A stretch of DNA of 10,311 nucleotides from NCBI GenBank assembly GCA_039208045.1, contig JBCCRH010000208.1:1-10311 (forward strand), written 5' to 3'. The notes under the pieces are model-generated. The model ran no database searches, was not told the DNA's origin, and worked only from the letters and a program-made list of their open reading frames with translations. The position numbers were made by a program, and so were the translations under genes. This stretch comes from JBCCRH01 sp039208045. Lineage in GTDB: Bacteria > Bacteroidota > Bacteroidia > Chitinophagales > Saprospiraceae. Below are positions 1 through 7,093 of the stretch, piece after piece (position 1 is the stretch's first letter; every line of letters starts with the position of its first letter).

Positions 1-381
1 CGCAAAGCCCTCAACTTTGGACACACGGTCGGTCATGCTATCGAAAGTCATGCCTTAGAAAGTTCGGCGCCACTGCTCCACGGTGAGGCTATCGCTGCCG
101 GAATGATTTGTGAGAGCTATCTTTCGCACAAGCAACTCCACTTACCCAGCGAGCAGCTCCACGTCATTACCCAGTCGATTACCCAGCTTTATCATCCAAA
201 ACCACTGCAAAAAGCAGATTATGCCCACTACTTAACACTAATGGGCAACGACAAAAAGAACGAAGGCCATACGATCAACTTCAGTCTCCTCCCCCAGGCC
301 GGAGCAGTAGAAGTGAACCAAGTTTGTCCTCCGGCGCTTATCCAAGAAAGTCTTGATTATTTTAATGAAGCCGTGAGCTAA
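1..381 (+). CDS. aroB: 3-dehydroquinate synthase, C-terminal part (cut by window edge)
   Basis: The reading frame is open from base 1 and ends at TAA 379-381, leaving the last 126 residues. AroB converts DAHP to 3-dehydroquinate, the second step of the shikimate pathway, in the cytoplasm, using NAD and a divalent metal. Two signature stretches are visible: LNFGHTVGHAIE at fragment residues 4-15 and LLHGEAIAAGM at 25-35. Their histidines (fragment H8 and H27) match the two metal-ligand histidines of the family (H247 and H264 in E. coli). The spacing is two residues longer than in E. coli. The third ligand (Glu), the NAD-binding domain and the start lie upstream of the window. The stop codon is followed five bases later by a strong hairpin repeat. 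Identification is firm from the motifs. Confidence 0.93.
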   Translation, partial: RKALNFGHTVGHAIESHALESSAPLLHGEAIAAGMICESYLSHKQLHLPSEQLHVITQSITQLYHPKPLQKADYAHYLTLMGNDKKNEGHTINFSLLPQAGAVEVNQVCPPALIQESLDYFNEAVS

Positions 382-386
382 TAAAA

Positions 387-440
387 TAAGCTTTAGGGCC
401 ACGCGGTTCGCCTCAGGCGAACACTGAGCGCGGGCCAAGC
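387..440 (+). repeat. 54-bp palindromic dispersed repeat, copy 1
   Basis: This stretch matches the reverse complement of 8166-8219 at 50 of 54 positions, with differences at 391, 397, 404 and 426. It centres on a perfect 8+1+8 palindrome at 406-422 (GTTCGCCT-C-AGGCGAAC). Outer arms also pair: 402-405 with 429-432, 397-400 with 433-436, and 390-393 with 437-440, giving one long, GC-rich, bulged hairpin. It starts five bases after the aroB stop, so it may end or stabilise the aroB transcript. There is no T-tract after it, so it is not a classic intrinsic terminator. It looks like a REP/MITE-type intergenic element. Confidence 0.8.
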
Positions 441-446
441 ACGCGT

Positions 447-462
447 ACATCCCGATAGATGT
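447..462. repeat. Small inverted repeat downstream of repeat copy 1
   Basis: ACATC at 447-451 pairs with GATGT at 458-462 around a 6-base spacer. The arms are short and could be chance. It sits between the 54-bp repeat and the possible promoter of the PBP gene. No function can be assigned. Confidence 0.25.
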
Positions 463-492
463 TAAAGCAAGTGGGTTTAGCAAAATGATTCG

Positions 493-500
493 TACCTTTA
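493..500 (+). promoter_or_regulatory. Possible -7 box for the PBP gene
   Basis: TACCTTTA matches the Bacteroidota -7 motif TAnnTTTG at all fixed positions but the last. Transcription would start near 505-508, leaving a leader of about 20 bases before the ATG at 526. I see no clear -33 TTG element at the right distance, so support is weak. Confidence 0.25.
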
Positions 501-525
501 TATACGTATTAATCACTGAAAGACT

Positions 526-3201
526 ATGTTTAAGGCTATCAACAATTTCTTATTTAATAGTGATAAAACAGGCCAGGTATTTCTCGTAAAGTGGATATGG
601 CGGCTAGTTATAGCAGGCATTATAGGAGTGGGCTTTCTATTTTTGGGGCTATCCTTTACCGACTTACCTTCTCTAGAGCAGCTAGAAAATCCCAAGAGTG
701 AGCTGGCATCAGAGGTTTTTGCCGCAAATGGACAGGTATTGGGGCGCTATTATACAGAGAATCGCGTGCCGGTTACTTATAATGATTTATCGCCTCACTT
801 GATAGATGCCCTTATTGCTACGGAGGATGAACGCTTCCGCCAGCATTCGGGCATTGATTTTGAGGCGCTGGGCAGGGTGGCTGTCAAAACAGTGGTCTTG
901 CGCGACCAAAGCTCCGGTGGAGCGAGTACGATTACACAGCAGTTGGCGAAGCAACTGTTCACGGGCACTCGTGCGCGTTCGATGAGCAAAGTAGTCTTGC
1001 AGAAGCTAAAAGAGTGGATTATTGCCGTTCGCTTGGAGCGAAAATATACGAAGGACGAGATCATCGCCATGTACCTCAATAAGTTCAACTTTATTAATGG
1101 TGCTTATGGCATAAAAGCGGCAGCGGAGATTTACTTCGGAAAATCGCAGAAGGACTTAGACCTCTTGGAGAGTGCAATGTTGGTCGGGATGCTTAAGAAT
1201 CCATCACTATTTAATCCTGTTCGTCGGCCTGATACTGTCCAGCATCGTCGAATGGTGGTGCTGAAGCAAATGGTCAAGAATCGCATGATTTCGCCACAGG
1301 CTTACGAGAAAATCAAAGAAGAGCCACTGGGCCTCAACTTTCAGCGACAGACACATGTCGATGGCTTAGCACCTTACTTCCGAATGGAATTAGCTAAAGA
1401 AGTCAAAGGCATTTTGGATCAACCAGAAAACAAAAAGTCGGATGGCACTTCCTACAACATCTATCGGGACGGTCTGAAAATTTATACTACCATCGACCCT
1501 GCGCTACAGAAACACGCAGAAGAAGCTGTCATTGAGCGAATGCCAACGGTACAGCAGACGTTTTGGCGCACCTGGCGTAGCCTCGATCCTTGGACCTACC
1601 GAACAAAAGATTCGGAAACTGAAATTTCGCCAGAACTCCGCCAATGGGGGCTTACTAAGCTCATTCGTAACTCTGACCGATATAGAGATTTACGCTCGAT
1701 TTATGTGGAAAATCTTGTCAATAAAATGCAGGCAGAATTCCCTGATTTCACCTTCCATGATGATGATCGAGAAATTGAGCGATTGGTTAAAGAGGCTACT
1801 GAAGGGGGCGTTCTTTCAAAATTAGTAGAAAGTGGTCGAATCAGCTCTAGCCTCGCAGCGCAGTATAGGAAAGCCTTGCGTAGCAAGCATCTTTCTACTC
1901 TGAAGGCCCAGTGGGCAAAACTACAAGCTGCGGTTGATGAGGCCTTTGCCAAGCCTGAGGAGATGACGGTATTTATGTACCAAAAGTTAATTGAAAAGGC
2001 CAAGGGAGAAAAAGAGTTAAAAGCAGGGCCAGTGACGATGACACTTGTTGAATACGACGAGTCAAAGCCGATGGAAGCGCGCGTAAAAATGTCGCCATTG
2101 GATTCGATTAAGTACCACCGTATGTTTTTACAGGTGGGCATGCTAGCGGTTGATCCTAAAACAGGAGAAGTAAAAGCCTGGGTAGGTGGTATTAACCATA
2201 AATACTTCAAGTATGATCACGTACGCATCAATCGGCAAGTAGGCTCTACCTTTAAGCCTTTTGTGTATGCCACTGCTATTGCGCAGCAAGGATTTTCCCC
2301 CTGTTTCCAGGTATACGACTGGCCGGTAACGATTTCCCCTGGTGATGGCAATTTCATACTGGGCGAAGAGTGGACCCCCAGGAACTCCAAAGGGGGATAT
2401 ACCGGACAATTGCTTACGCTAAAAGAAGGACTACGCAAATCAAAAAATACCGTTTCCGCTCGACTGATGAAAGAGCTGGGCGATGCGGAACCTGTGCGTG
2501 ATTTGGTACATCAGATGGGTATCGACAAATACGCAAAATATCCCAATGGACGATTACGGGTACCTAGAGCCCCCTCTATTTCCCTAGGTTCTACTGACTT
2601 ATCAGTTATGGAAATGACCGGTGCGTACACTACCTTTTCTAATAATGGCACCTTTAATAAGCCGCGCTTTTTACTGCGTATCGAGGATAAGAATGGACGT
2701 GAAATCTACGATAATACGGTACCTGATGAGCGCAATGCACTTAATCCGAATGCCAATTATGTAATGGTAGATTTGCTCAAATATGCTGCCGGTAATATGT
2801 GGGAGCTCAAAAGCCAAGTTGGAGGTAAAACAGGTACCACCAATGATTATGTAGATGGCTGGTTTATGGGCATTACGCCCAATCTAGTAGTAGGTACTTG
2901 GACGGGCGGCGAAGATAAATGGATTCGCTTTTTGGATTTGACCTATGGCCAAGGGGGGTATATGGCCAAACCTATTTTCAAAGAATTTATGAAGCGGGTA
3001 GAAAAAGATTCTACCCTCAATTGGGATACCAAAGCCGCCTTCTATCGCCCACCAGGTGATATTGGAATCGAGTTGAATTGTGATGAGTACCAGAATCCAG
3101 ATATTCAATTGGAAAACGAAGATTTTGATGAAGATTTTGATGGCGACTTATTCGGCGATGAGGAAGCGGGCAAGGAAGAAAAAGAGGATGGTACAAAGTA
3201 A
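526..3201 (+). CDS. mrcA: Class A penicillin-binding protein (bifunctional transglycosylase/transpeptidase, PBP1A type)
   Basis: This 891-residue protein polymerises lipid II into glycan strands and cross-links peptides at the outer face of the inner membrane. A short cytoplasmic end is followed by one membrane anchor at about 24-44. The glycosyltransferase (GT51) domain follows, with ATEDERFRQHSG (catalytic E100), GGASTITQQLAKQLF at 131-145 and LERKYTKDEI at 170-179. The transpeptidase carries all three active-site motifs: S574-T-F-K577, S639-K-N641 and K768-T-G770. Between the domains lies a long linker region (about 340-530) with Trp-rich and charged helical stretches. From E100 to S574 is about 474 residues, against about 380 in E. 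coli PBP1a. The C-terminus is a very acidic tail from about 862. The ATG at 526 has no Shine-Dalgarno sequence but places the anchor correctly. All catalytic residues are present, so it should be active. Confidence 0.95.
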   Translation: MFKAINNFLFNSDKTGQVFLVKWIWRLVIAGIIGVGFLFLGLSFTDLPSLEQLENPKSELASEVFAANGQVLGRYYTENRVPVTYNDLSPHLIDALIATEDERFRQHSGIDFEALGRVAVKTVVLRDQSSGGASTITQQLAKQLFTGTRARSMSKVVLQKLKEWIIAVRLERKYTKDEIIAMYLNKFNFINGAYGIKAAAEIYFGKSQKDLDLLESAMLVGMLKNPSLFNPVRRPDTVQHRRMVVLKQMVKNRMISPQAYEKIKEEPLGLNFQRQTHVDGLAPYFRMELAKEVKGILDQPENKKSDGTSYNIYRDGLKIYTTIDPALQKHAEEAVIERMPTVQQTFWRTWRSLDPWTYRTKDSETEISPELRQWGLTKLIRNSDRYRDLRSIYVENLVNKMQAEFPDFTFHDDDREIERLVKEATEGGVLSKLVESGRISSSLAAQYRKALRSKHLSTLKAQWAKLQAAVDEAFAKPEEMTVFMYQKLIEKAKGEKELKAGPVTMTLVEYDESKPMEARVKMSPLDSIKYHRMFLQVGMLAVDPKTGEVKAWVGGINHKYFKYDHVRINRQVGSTFKPFVYATAIAQQGFSPCFQVYDWPVTISPGDGNFILGEEWTPRNSKGGYTGQLLTLKEGLRKSKNTVSARLMKELGDAEPVRDLVHQMGIDKYAKYPNGRLRVPRAPSISLGSTDLSVMEMTGAYTTFSNNGTFNKPRFLLRIEDKNGREIYDNTVPDERNALNPNANYVMVDLLKYAAGNMWELKSQVGGKTGTTNDYVDGWFMGITPNLVVGTWTGGEDKWIRFLDLTYGQGGYMAKPIFKEFMKRVEKDSTLNWDTKAAFYRPPGDIGIELNCDEYQNPDIQLENEDFDEDFDGDLFGDEEAGKEEKEDGTK

Positions 3202-3231
3202 TCGTAATTTTTAAATGTACTTCACAAAAGC

Positions 3232-3239
3232 TATTTTTG
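3232..3239 (+). promoter_or_regulatory. -7 box for the HEAT/PPIase lipoprotein gene
   Basis: TATTTTTG is a full match to the Bacteroidota -7 consensus TAnnTTTG. Transcription would begin around 3244-3247, about 30 bases before the ATG at 3275. The -33 region (about 3207-3213) is T-rich but has no exact TTG. Its position rules against the upstream in-frame start at 3215, which would precede the transcript start. Confidence 0.45.
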
Positions 3240-3264
3240 TGCTCACGCTAAAACAAGCACAAAA
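3235..3264. promoter_or_regulatory. Inverted repeat overlapping the -7 box and leader (possible operator or leader hairpin)
   Basis: TTTTGTGCT (3235-3243) is the exact reverse complement of AGCACAAAA (3256-3264), separated by 12 bases. The left arm overlaps the -7 box and the transcript start, and the right arm ends 10 bases before the start codon. It could be a repressor site, or form a hairpin only if transcription began further upstream, for example by read-through from the PBP gene. Confidence 0.4.
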
Positions 3265-3274
3265 GTCCCAATTG

Positions 3275-5284
3275 ATGAAGCATATAGTCTGGATGTTATT
3301 AATTGTTGGCCTAGTGGGGCAGTATGGGTGTATGCCTGTTGAGGAGAATAAATTGACGGAAGTCAATATTGATATCCGTAATGATCTGTTCCAGCGTATT
3401 AGTGATTTCCAAGATCGTCAACAGCTGGATAGCCTTTATCACTATTTTCAGCATCCAGATCCCAGCTATCGCTATTTGGCTGCTAGAGCCTTTGCTTCCA
3501 TCCGTGATGAGGCGACCATAGATAGTCTCAGCACACTCTTAACTGACGAAATAGATGCAGTCCGCGCGGTCGCTGCTTATGCTATTGGCCAAGTAGGTGA
3601 AGCAGCAGCACTTCCAACACTGATCGATGCATTTGTACAAGAAGATACTGCCAGCTTTAGGCGTACTAATGGTGCAATACTAGAGGCTATAGGCAAATGC
3701 GGTACAGAACAGGAGCTATCCTTTATGAGCACTACTGAAACCTATCTTCCCACTGATACCCTTTTATTGGAGGGACAGGCATGGGGAATTTATCGGTTTG
3801 CGCTAAGAAATATAACCAATCTAGAAGGGACGAAACGGATGGTAGCCTTAGTAACAGATGCCGCTATTCCCAATAGTGTACGAGTGATTGCAGCGAACTA
3901 CCTCTATCGAGCGCGAAATATTCAACTGGATGCATTTGAGGAACAGCTCATCCCTGTGTTCATCACATCTGATGATGCTCGCATTCGTATGGCCTTAGCT
4001 GTTGCACTGGGAAAAACGTCGAGCGAAAATGCTCAGAATGCCTTGCTCGCTCAATTTAACGAAGAAGAAGACTACCGAGTACGCTGTAATATCCTGAGGG
4101 CACTCAGCAATTTTCCTTACGAAAATGTTCAGGATATAGCACGAAAGGCGCTGAGGGATGCTAATTTTCATGTATCAAATCGCGCAGCGCAGTATTTCCT
4201 CGAAAATGGAATTGAACAAGATGCCGTGAGTTATTGGAAAACAGCTCAGGATAGTCTCTATTGGCAAAGTGAAGTGACCATGTACGGTGCTGCACTGCGT
4301 CATCTACCCCTGTATCGGGCAGAGATGCGCAATGCCATTAATTATGGCTTACGCCAAAAATTCTTCACCCTAGAATCGCCTTATCAGAAGGCAACTGTAC
4401 TAGATGCTTTGACAGAATTTGCGTGGAATTATCGGTTTATACATCGGGAAGGAATAAAGCTAGAAAGTGCCCCCGTTCAATCGGGTATGTTGAGTGCGCT
4501 ATCAAAAATTACGTCTGATGCTAACTTTCAAAACTTCTTTAGGGGGGGATCGGGGAAGGTAGCCCGTGATATTGGCAACTATTACCTGCAAGCTTTTCGA
4601 TCAGGTGATGCTGCTCAGATCGCTATTGCTTCTGGAGCTATTACTAATGCCTCATTCGCCTATAGCAATTACATTCCTACTGATAGCATAATAGTATTGG
4701 AGCAAGCACTTGCGCAGCTAGAGCTACCAAAAGAAACAGAGACCTACTACGAACTAGAGGCTGCCATTGCTAAGCTTCAACAAAAAGAACCTCCTGCAAG
4801 AGCCACACCAGCATTCAATCACCCTATCGATTGGAAATTGATAAACGATCTCACTGACCAACCAAAGGCGCAAATCAATACTGCAAAGGGCGATATAACA
4901 ATTCGCCTGCTTCCAGAAGCAGCTCCTGGAACGGTTGCTAATTTTATCGCACTTTCCAGAGAAGGTTTCTTTGATGGTAAAAATTTTCATCGAATTGTGG
5001 CCAACTTTGTCATCCAGGGGGGATGTCCGAGAGGGGATGGCTATGGTAGCCTTGACTATTCCATCCGATCAGAGCTTTCGCCCTTACATTATGATGAAGC
5101 GGGATATGTTGGCATGGCCTCTGCTGGTAATCATACAGAAGGTACACAATTCTTTATTACGCACTCTCCTACTCCACATTTAGATGGCAATTACACTATT
5201 TTTGGGAAAGTCATAAAAGGACTAGAAGTAGTAGATGCCATCGAAATGGGTGACCTGATCGAAGAAATTAGCATAACCAGATAA
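3275..5284 (+). CDS. Lipoprotein with HEAT repeats and a C-terminal cyclophilin-type peptidyl-prolyl isomerase
   Basis: The product (669 residues from the chosen start) is probably an envelope folding factor that catalyses cis/trans isomerisation of Xaa-Pro bonds in exported proteins. The ATG at 3275 begins a lipoprotein signal, MKHIVWMLLIVGLVGQYGC, with the lipidated Cys at 19. An in-frame ATG at 3215 would bury this signal and lies upstream of the -7 box, so I reject it. Residues about 60-330 hold HEAT/armadillo-like helical pairs, such as RYLAARAFASI and VRAVAAYAIGQVGEAAALP. The middle, about 330-520, is helical and unassigned. Residues about 532-664 form a cyclophilin domain with NFHRIVANFVIQGG (R573, F578, Q581), GTQFFITH (Q625, F627) and HLDGNYTIFG. 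His635 replaces the Trp of human CypA, as is common in bacterial cyclophilins. The gcvT gene follows after 18 bases, probably co-transcribed. Confidence 0.88.
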   Translation: MKHIVWMLLIVGLVGQYGCMPVEENKLTEVNIDIRNDLFQRISDFQDRQQLDSLYHYFQHPDPSYRYLAARAFASIRDEATIDSLSTLLTDEIDAVRAVAAYAIGQVGEAAALPTLIDAFVQEDTASFRRTNGAILEAIGKCGTEQELSFMSTTETYLPTDTLLLEGQAWGIYRFALRNITNLEGTKRMVALVTDAAIPNSVRVIAANYLYRARNIQLDAFEEQLIPVFITSDDARIRMALAVALGKTSSENAQNALLAQFNEEEDYRVRCNILRALSNFPYENVQDIARKALRDANFHVSNRAAQYFLENGIEQDAVSYWKTAQDSLYWQSEVTMYGAALRHLPLYRAEMRNAINYGLRQKFFTLESPYQKATVLDALTEFAWNYRFIHREGIKLESAPVQSGMLSALSKITSDANFQNFFRGGSGKVARDIGNYYLQAFRSGDAAQIAIASGAITNASFAYSNYIPTDSIIVLEQALAQLELPKETETYYELEAAIAKLQQKEPPARATPAFNHPIDWKLINDLTDQPKAQINTAKGDITIRLLPEAAPGTVANFIALSREGFFDGKNFHRIVANFVIQGGCPRGDGYGSLDYSIRSELSPLHYDEAGYVGMASAGNHTEGTQFFITHSPTPHLDGNYTIFGKVIKGLEVVDAIEMGDLIEEISITR

Positions 5285-5302
5285 CAGCTTTAACCACACA
5301 AT

Positions 5303-6415
5303 ATGAAGAATACACCACTTACTCCTAAGCATGAAGCGCTAGGCGCGAAAATGGCAGCATTTGCAGGCTACAATATGCCTATTTCTTATGCAGGAATCAA
5401 AGAAGAACACGCAGTAGTGCGCCAGAATGTGGGCGTTTTTGATGTATCGCATATGGGAGAATTTATAGTAAGAGGTAAAGAAGCACTCGCCCTAATCCAA
5501 AAAGTTACCACGAATAACGCCAGCAAGCTAGGTATTGGTGATGCTCAATATTCAGCTTTACCCAATACAGAAGGGGGGCTATTAGATGATTTGTTAGTGT
5601 ACCGCTTGCCCGAAGATATGTGTGCCGCAGGAGAGCAAGCATTTATGCTTGTTGTAAATGCCTCTAATATAGAGAAGGACTGGAATTGGATCAATGCTAA
5701 TAATACGTTTGACACCAAGCTCATCAATATTTCCGATCAAACTGGATTGCTCGCCGTACAAGGCCCCAATGCCACCCAGGTACTCCAGCAATTAACAGAT
5801 ACTGACCTAAGCAGTATTAAGTATTATACGTTTGTAAAAGATACTATGGCAGGGGTCAGTAATGTACTGATTTCAGCTACAGGTTATACAGGAGCTGGAG
5901 GCTTTGAATTGTATGTCAATAGTGATCGTGTTGGAGAGTTATGGGATGCTATTTTTGAGGCAGGGAAAAGCCTTGGTATTCAGCCAGTTGGCCTTGGTGC
6001 TCGCGATACGCTCCGCCTAGAGATGGGCTATTGCCTATATGGTAATGATATTGATGAAACGACCTCGCCGATAGAAGCTGGTCTTAGTTGGATTACGAAA
6101 GTAAAAAAGGGCGATTTCAACTCTCAGCCTATTTTTGCGAAGCAAAAAGCGGAAGGGGTAAGCCAAAAACTTGTTGGCTTTAAAGTAGATGCGCGACGTG
6201 TTCCGCGCCAAGGCTATAGTATTGAAGATCAAGCCGGTAATCCTATTGGTCGAGTAACTTCTGGGACACAAGCGCCAAGCCTAGGCTACCCAATTGGAAT
6301 GGGCTACGTGCAGAAAGAACATGCAGCAGTAGGAACGCCTATATTTATTAATGCCGGAAAAAAGCGCTTAGAAGCAAGTATTGTAAAGCCACCTTTTTAC
6401 AAAAAAGAGTCATAA
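5303..6415 (+). CDS. gcvT: Aminomethyltransferase (glycine cleavage system T-protein)
   Basis: GcvT takes the aminomethyl group held on lipoylated H-protein, transfers its carbon to tetrahydrofolate as 5,10-methylene-THF, and releases ammonia. At 370 residues it has the normal family length. The N-terminal part shows TPLTPKHEALGAKMAAFAGY, then GVFDVSHMGEF at 44-54. GGLLDDLLVY at 91-100 contains D96, at the place of the catalytic Asp of the family. ATGYTGAGGFELY and LGARDTLRLEMGYCLYGND are the middle folate-domain motifs, and PIEAGLSWITKVKKGDF opens the C-terminal barrel domain. The chosen ATG starts exactly where family members start. The other glycine cleavage genes (gcvP, gcvH) are not in the window. 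The 18-base gap to the upstream lipoprotein gene has no room for a glycine riboswitch or a promoter, so co-transcription is likely. Confidence 0.95.
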   Translation: MKNTPLTPKHEALGAKMAAFAGYNMPISYAGIKEEHAVVRQNVGVFDVSHMGEFIVRGKEALALIQKVTTNNASKLGIGDAQYSALPNTEGGLLDDLLVYRLPEDMCAAGEQAFMLVVNASNIEKDWNWINANNTFDTKLINISDQTGLLAVQGPNATQVLQQLTDTDLSSIKYYTFVKDTMAGVSNVLISATGYTGAGGFELYVNSDRVGELWDAIFEAGKSLGIQPVGLGARDTLRLEMGYCLYGNDIDETTSPIEAGLSWITKVKKGDFNSQPIFAKQKAEGVSQKLVGFKVDARRVPRQGYSIEDQAGNPIGRVTSGTQAPSLGYPIGMGYVQKEHAAVGTPIFINAGKKRLEASIVKPPFYKKES

Positions 6416-6468
6416 TTTGAGGGTAAATTCTACTATTTTCGCCTTTTTCGCAACAAAATCAATTCCGC

Positions 6469-6484
6469 TCACATTTAATTGTGA
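6469..6484. promoter_or_regulatory. 16-bp palindrome upstream of the GbsR-type regulator (possible operator)
   Basis: TCACATTTAATTGTGA is a palindrome in which seven of eight base pairs match; only the T/T pair at positions 6/11 fails. Its size and symmetry suit a dimeric winged-helix repressor. It lies 53 bases before the regulator's ATG and 53 bases after the gcvT stop. Autoregulation is inference from the position only. Confidence 0.4.
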
Positions 6485-6522
6485 CTACTTGCAAATCCTT
6501 TCAGGTGATTGATTGAAATGAC

Positions 6523-6530
6523 TAAATTTT
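6523..6530 (+). promoter_or_regulatory. Possible -7 box for the GbsR-type gene
   Basis: TAAATTTT differs from TAnnTTTG only in the last base. It ends seven bases before the ATG, so the transcript would be nearly leaderless. The region is AT-rich, so chance occurrence is a real possibility. Confidence 0.25.
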
Positions 6531-6537
6531 CGCTTTA

Positions 6538-7038
6538 ATGGAATTTACAGAAGGTAAGGAAAGATTTATTCAATCTTGGGGTGCGCTTGGCTCTAGTTGG
6601 GGCATCAATCGGACGATGGCGCAAATCCATGCCCTCTTGTTGATTTCTCCAATGGCTCTTAGCGCTGAAGAAGTAATGGAGGAACTAAAAATATCGCGTG
6701 GAAATGCCAATATGAATATCAGGGCATTGATTGATTGGGGTTTGGTATATAAAGAACTGAAAGCGGGGGAGCGCAAGGAGTATTTCGTAGCGGAGAAAGA
6801 TATGTGGGAAGTAGTCAAGAATATTATCATTCAACGAAAGAAAAAGGAGTTGGAACCTATGCTAAAAGTGTTGGATGAAATATCGAGTGTAGAAGGCGAT
6901 ACTACGGAAGCACAAGAGTTCAAAGCAGTTATGAAGGACATAAAGCTATTTTCAAGCAAGGCAGACTCCACTTTAGATACCTTGGTAAAATCTGACTCCA
7001 CCTGGTTTGTTGGGACATTTATGAAAATGATCCGATAG
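6538..7038 (+). CDS. GbsR/MarR-family transcriptional regulator
   Basis: This 166-residue cytoplasmic protein is a winged helix-turn-helix regulator. An N-terminal helix (FIQSWGALGSSWGINRTMAQI, in part) resembles the GbsR subgroup, which starts with a helix ending in a Gly-rich turn and a conserved R/A-QI segment. Residues about 42-72 form the DNA-binding domain: SAEEVMEELKISRGNANM, then NIRALIDWGLVYK as recognition helix and following strand. ERKEYFVAEKDMWEVV forms the wing and start of the dimer helix. The C-terminal half is charged and helical. In Bacillus, GbsR senses choline or glycine betaine; the ligand here is unknown. It sits between gcvT and serA, and a 16-bp palindrome lies upstream. 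The family call is strong; the target is not known. Confidence 0.85.
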   Translation: MEFTEGKERFIQSWGALGSSWGINRTMAQIHALLLISPMALSAEEVMEELKISRGNANMNIRALIDWGLVYKELKAGERKEYFVAEKDMWEVVKNIIIQRKKKELEPMLKVLDEISSVEGDTTEAQEFKAVMKDIKLFSSKADSTLDTLVKSDSTWFVGTFMKMIR

Positions 7039-7041
7039 GCG

Positions 7042-7077
7042 TAGAGCGCGCTATTACCAAAGTACAGCGCGACTCTA
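7042..7077. terminator. Hairpin between convergent regulator and serA genes
   Basis: TAGAGCGCGCT (7042-7052) pairs with AGCGCGACTCTA (7066-7077), leaving one bulged A at 7072 and a 13-base loop. It lies between two convergent stop codons, four bases after the stop of the regulator gene. A weak T-rich stretch follows on the plus strand and none on the minus strand, so it is a plausible but not classic shared terminator. Confidence 0.5.
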
Positions 7078-7093
7078 ACTCATTTATCTTTTC

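Noticed and set aside
238..516. Minus-strand open frame of 92 codons across the aroB end and the 54-bp repeat
   Set aside because: It overlaps the clear aroB 3' end, runs through a hairpin repeat, and its translation has no family-like pattern.
1701..2210. Minus-strand open frame of 169 codons inside the PBP gene
   Set aside because: It lies wholly antisense to a well-supported gene, and its Ser/Thr-rich, low-pattern translation looks like a shadow frame.
3215..3274. Upstream in-frame ATG for the HEAT/PPIase gene
   Set aside because: It would put 20 residues before a good lipoprotein signal and lies upstream of the -7 box at 3232-3239.
4542..4548. Run of seven G in the HEAT/PPIase gene as a phase-variation or frameshift site
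   Set aside because: The frame stays open on both sides and ends in an intact cyclophilin domain; a single short run is weak evidence.
5285..5302. Possible glycine riboswitch before gcvT
   Set aside because: The gap is only 18 bases and cannot hold one.
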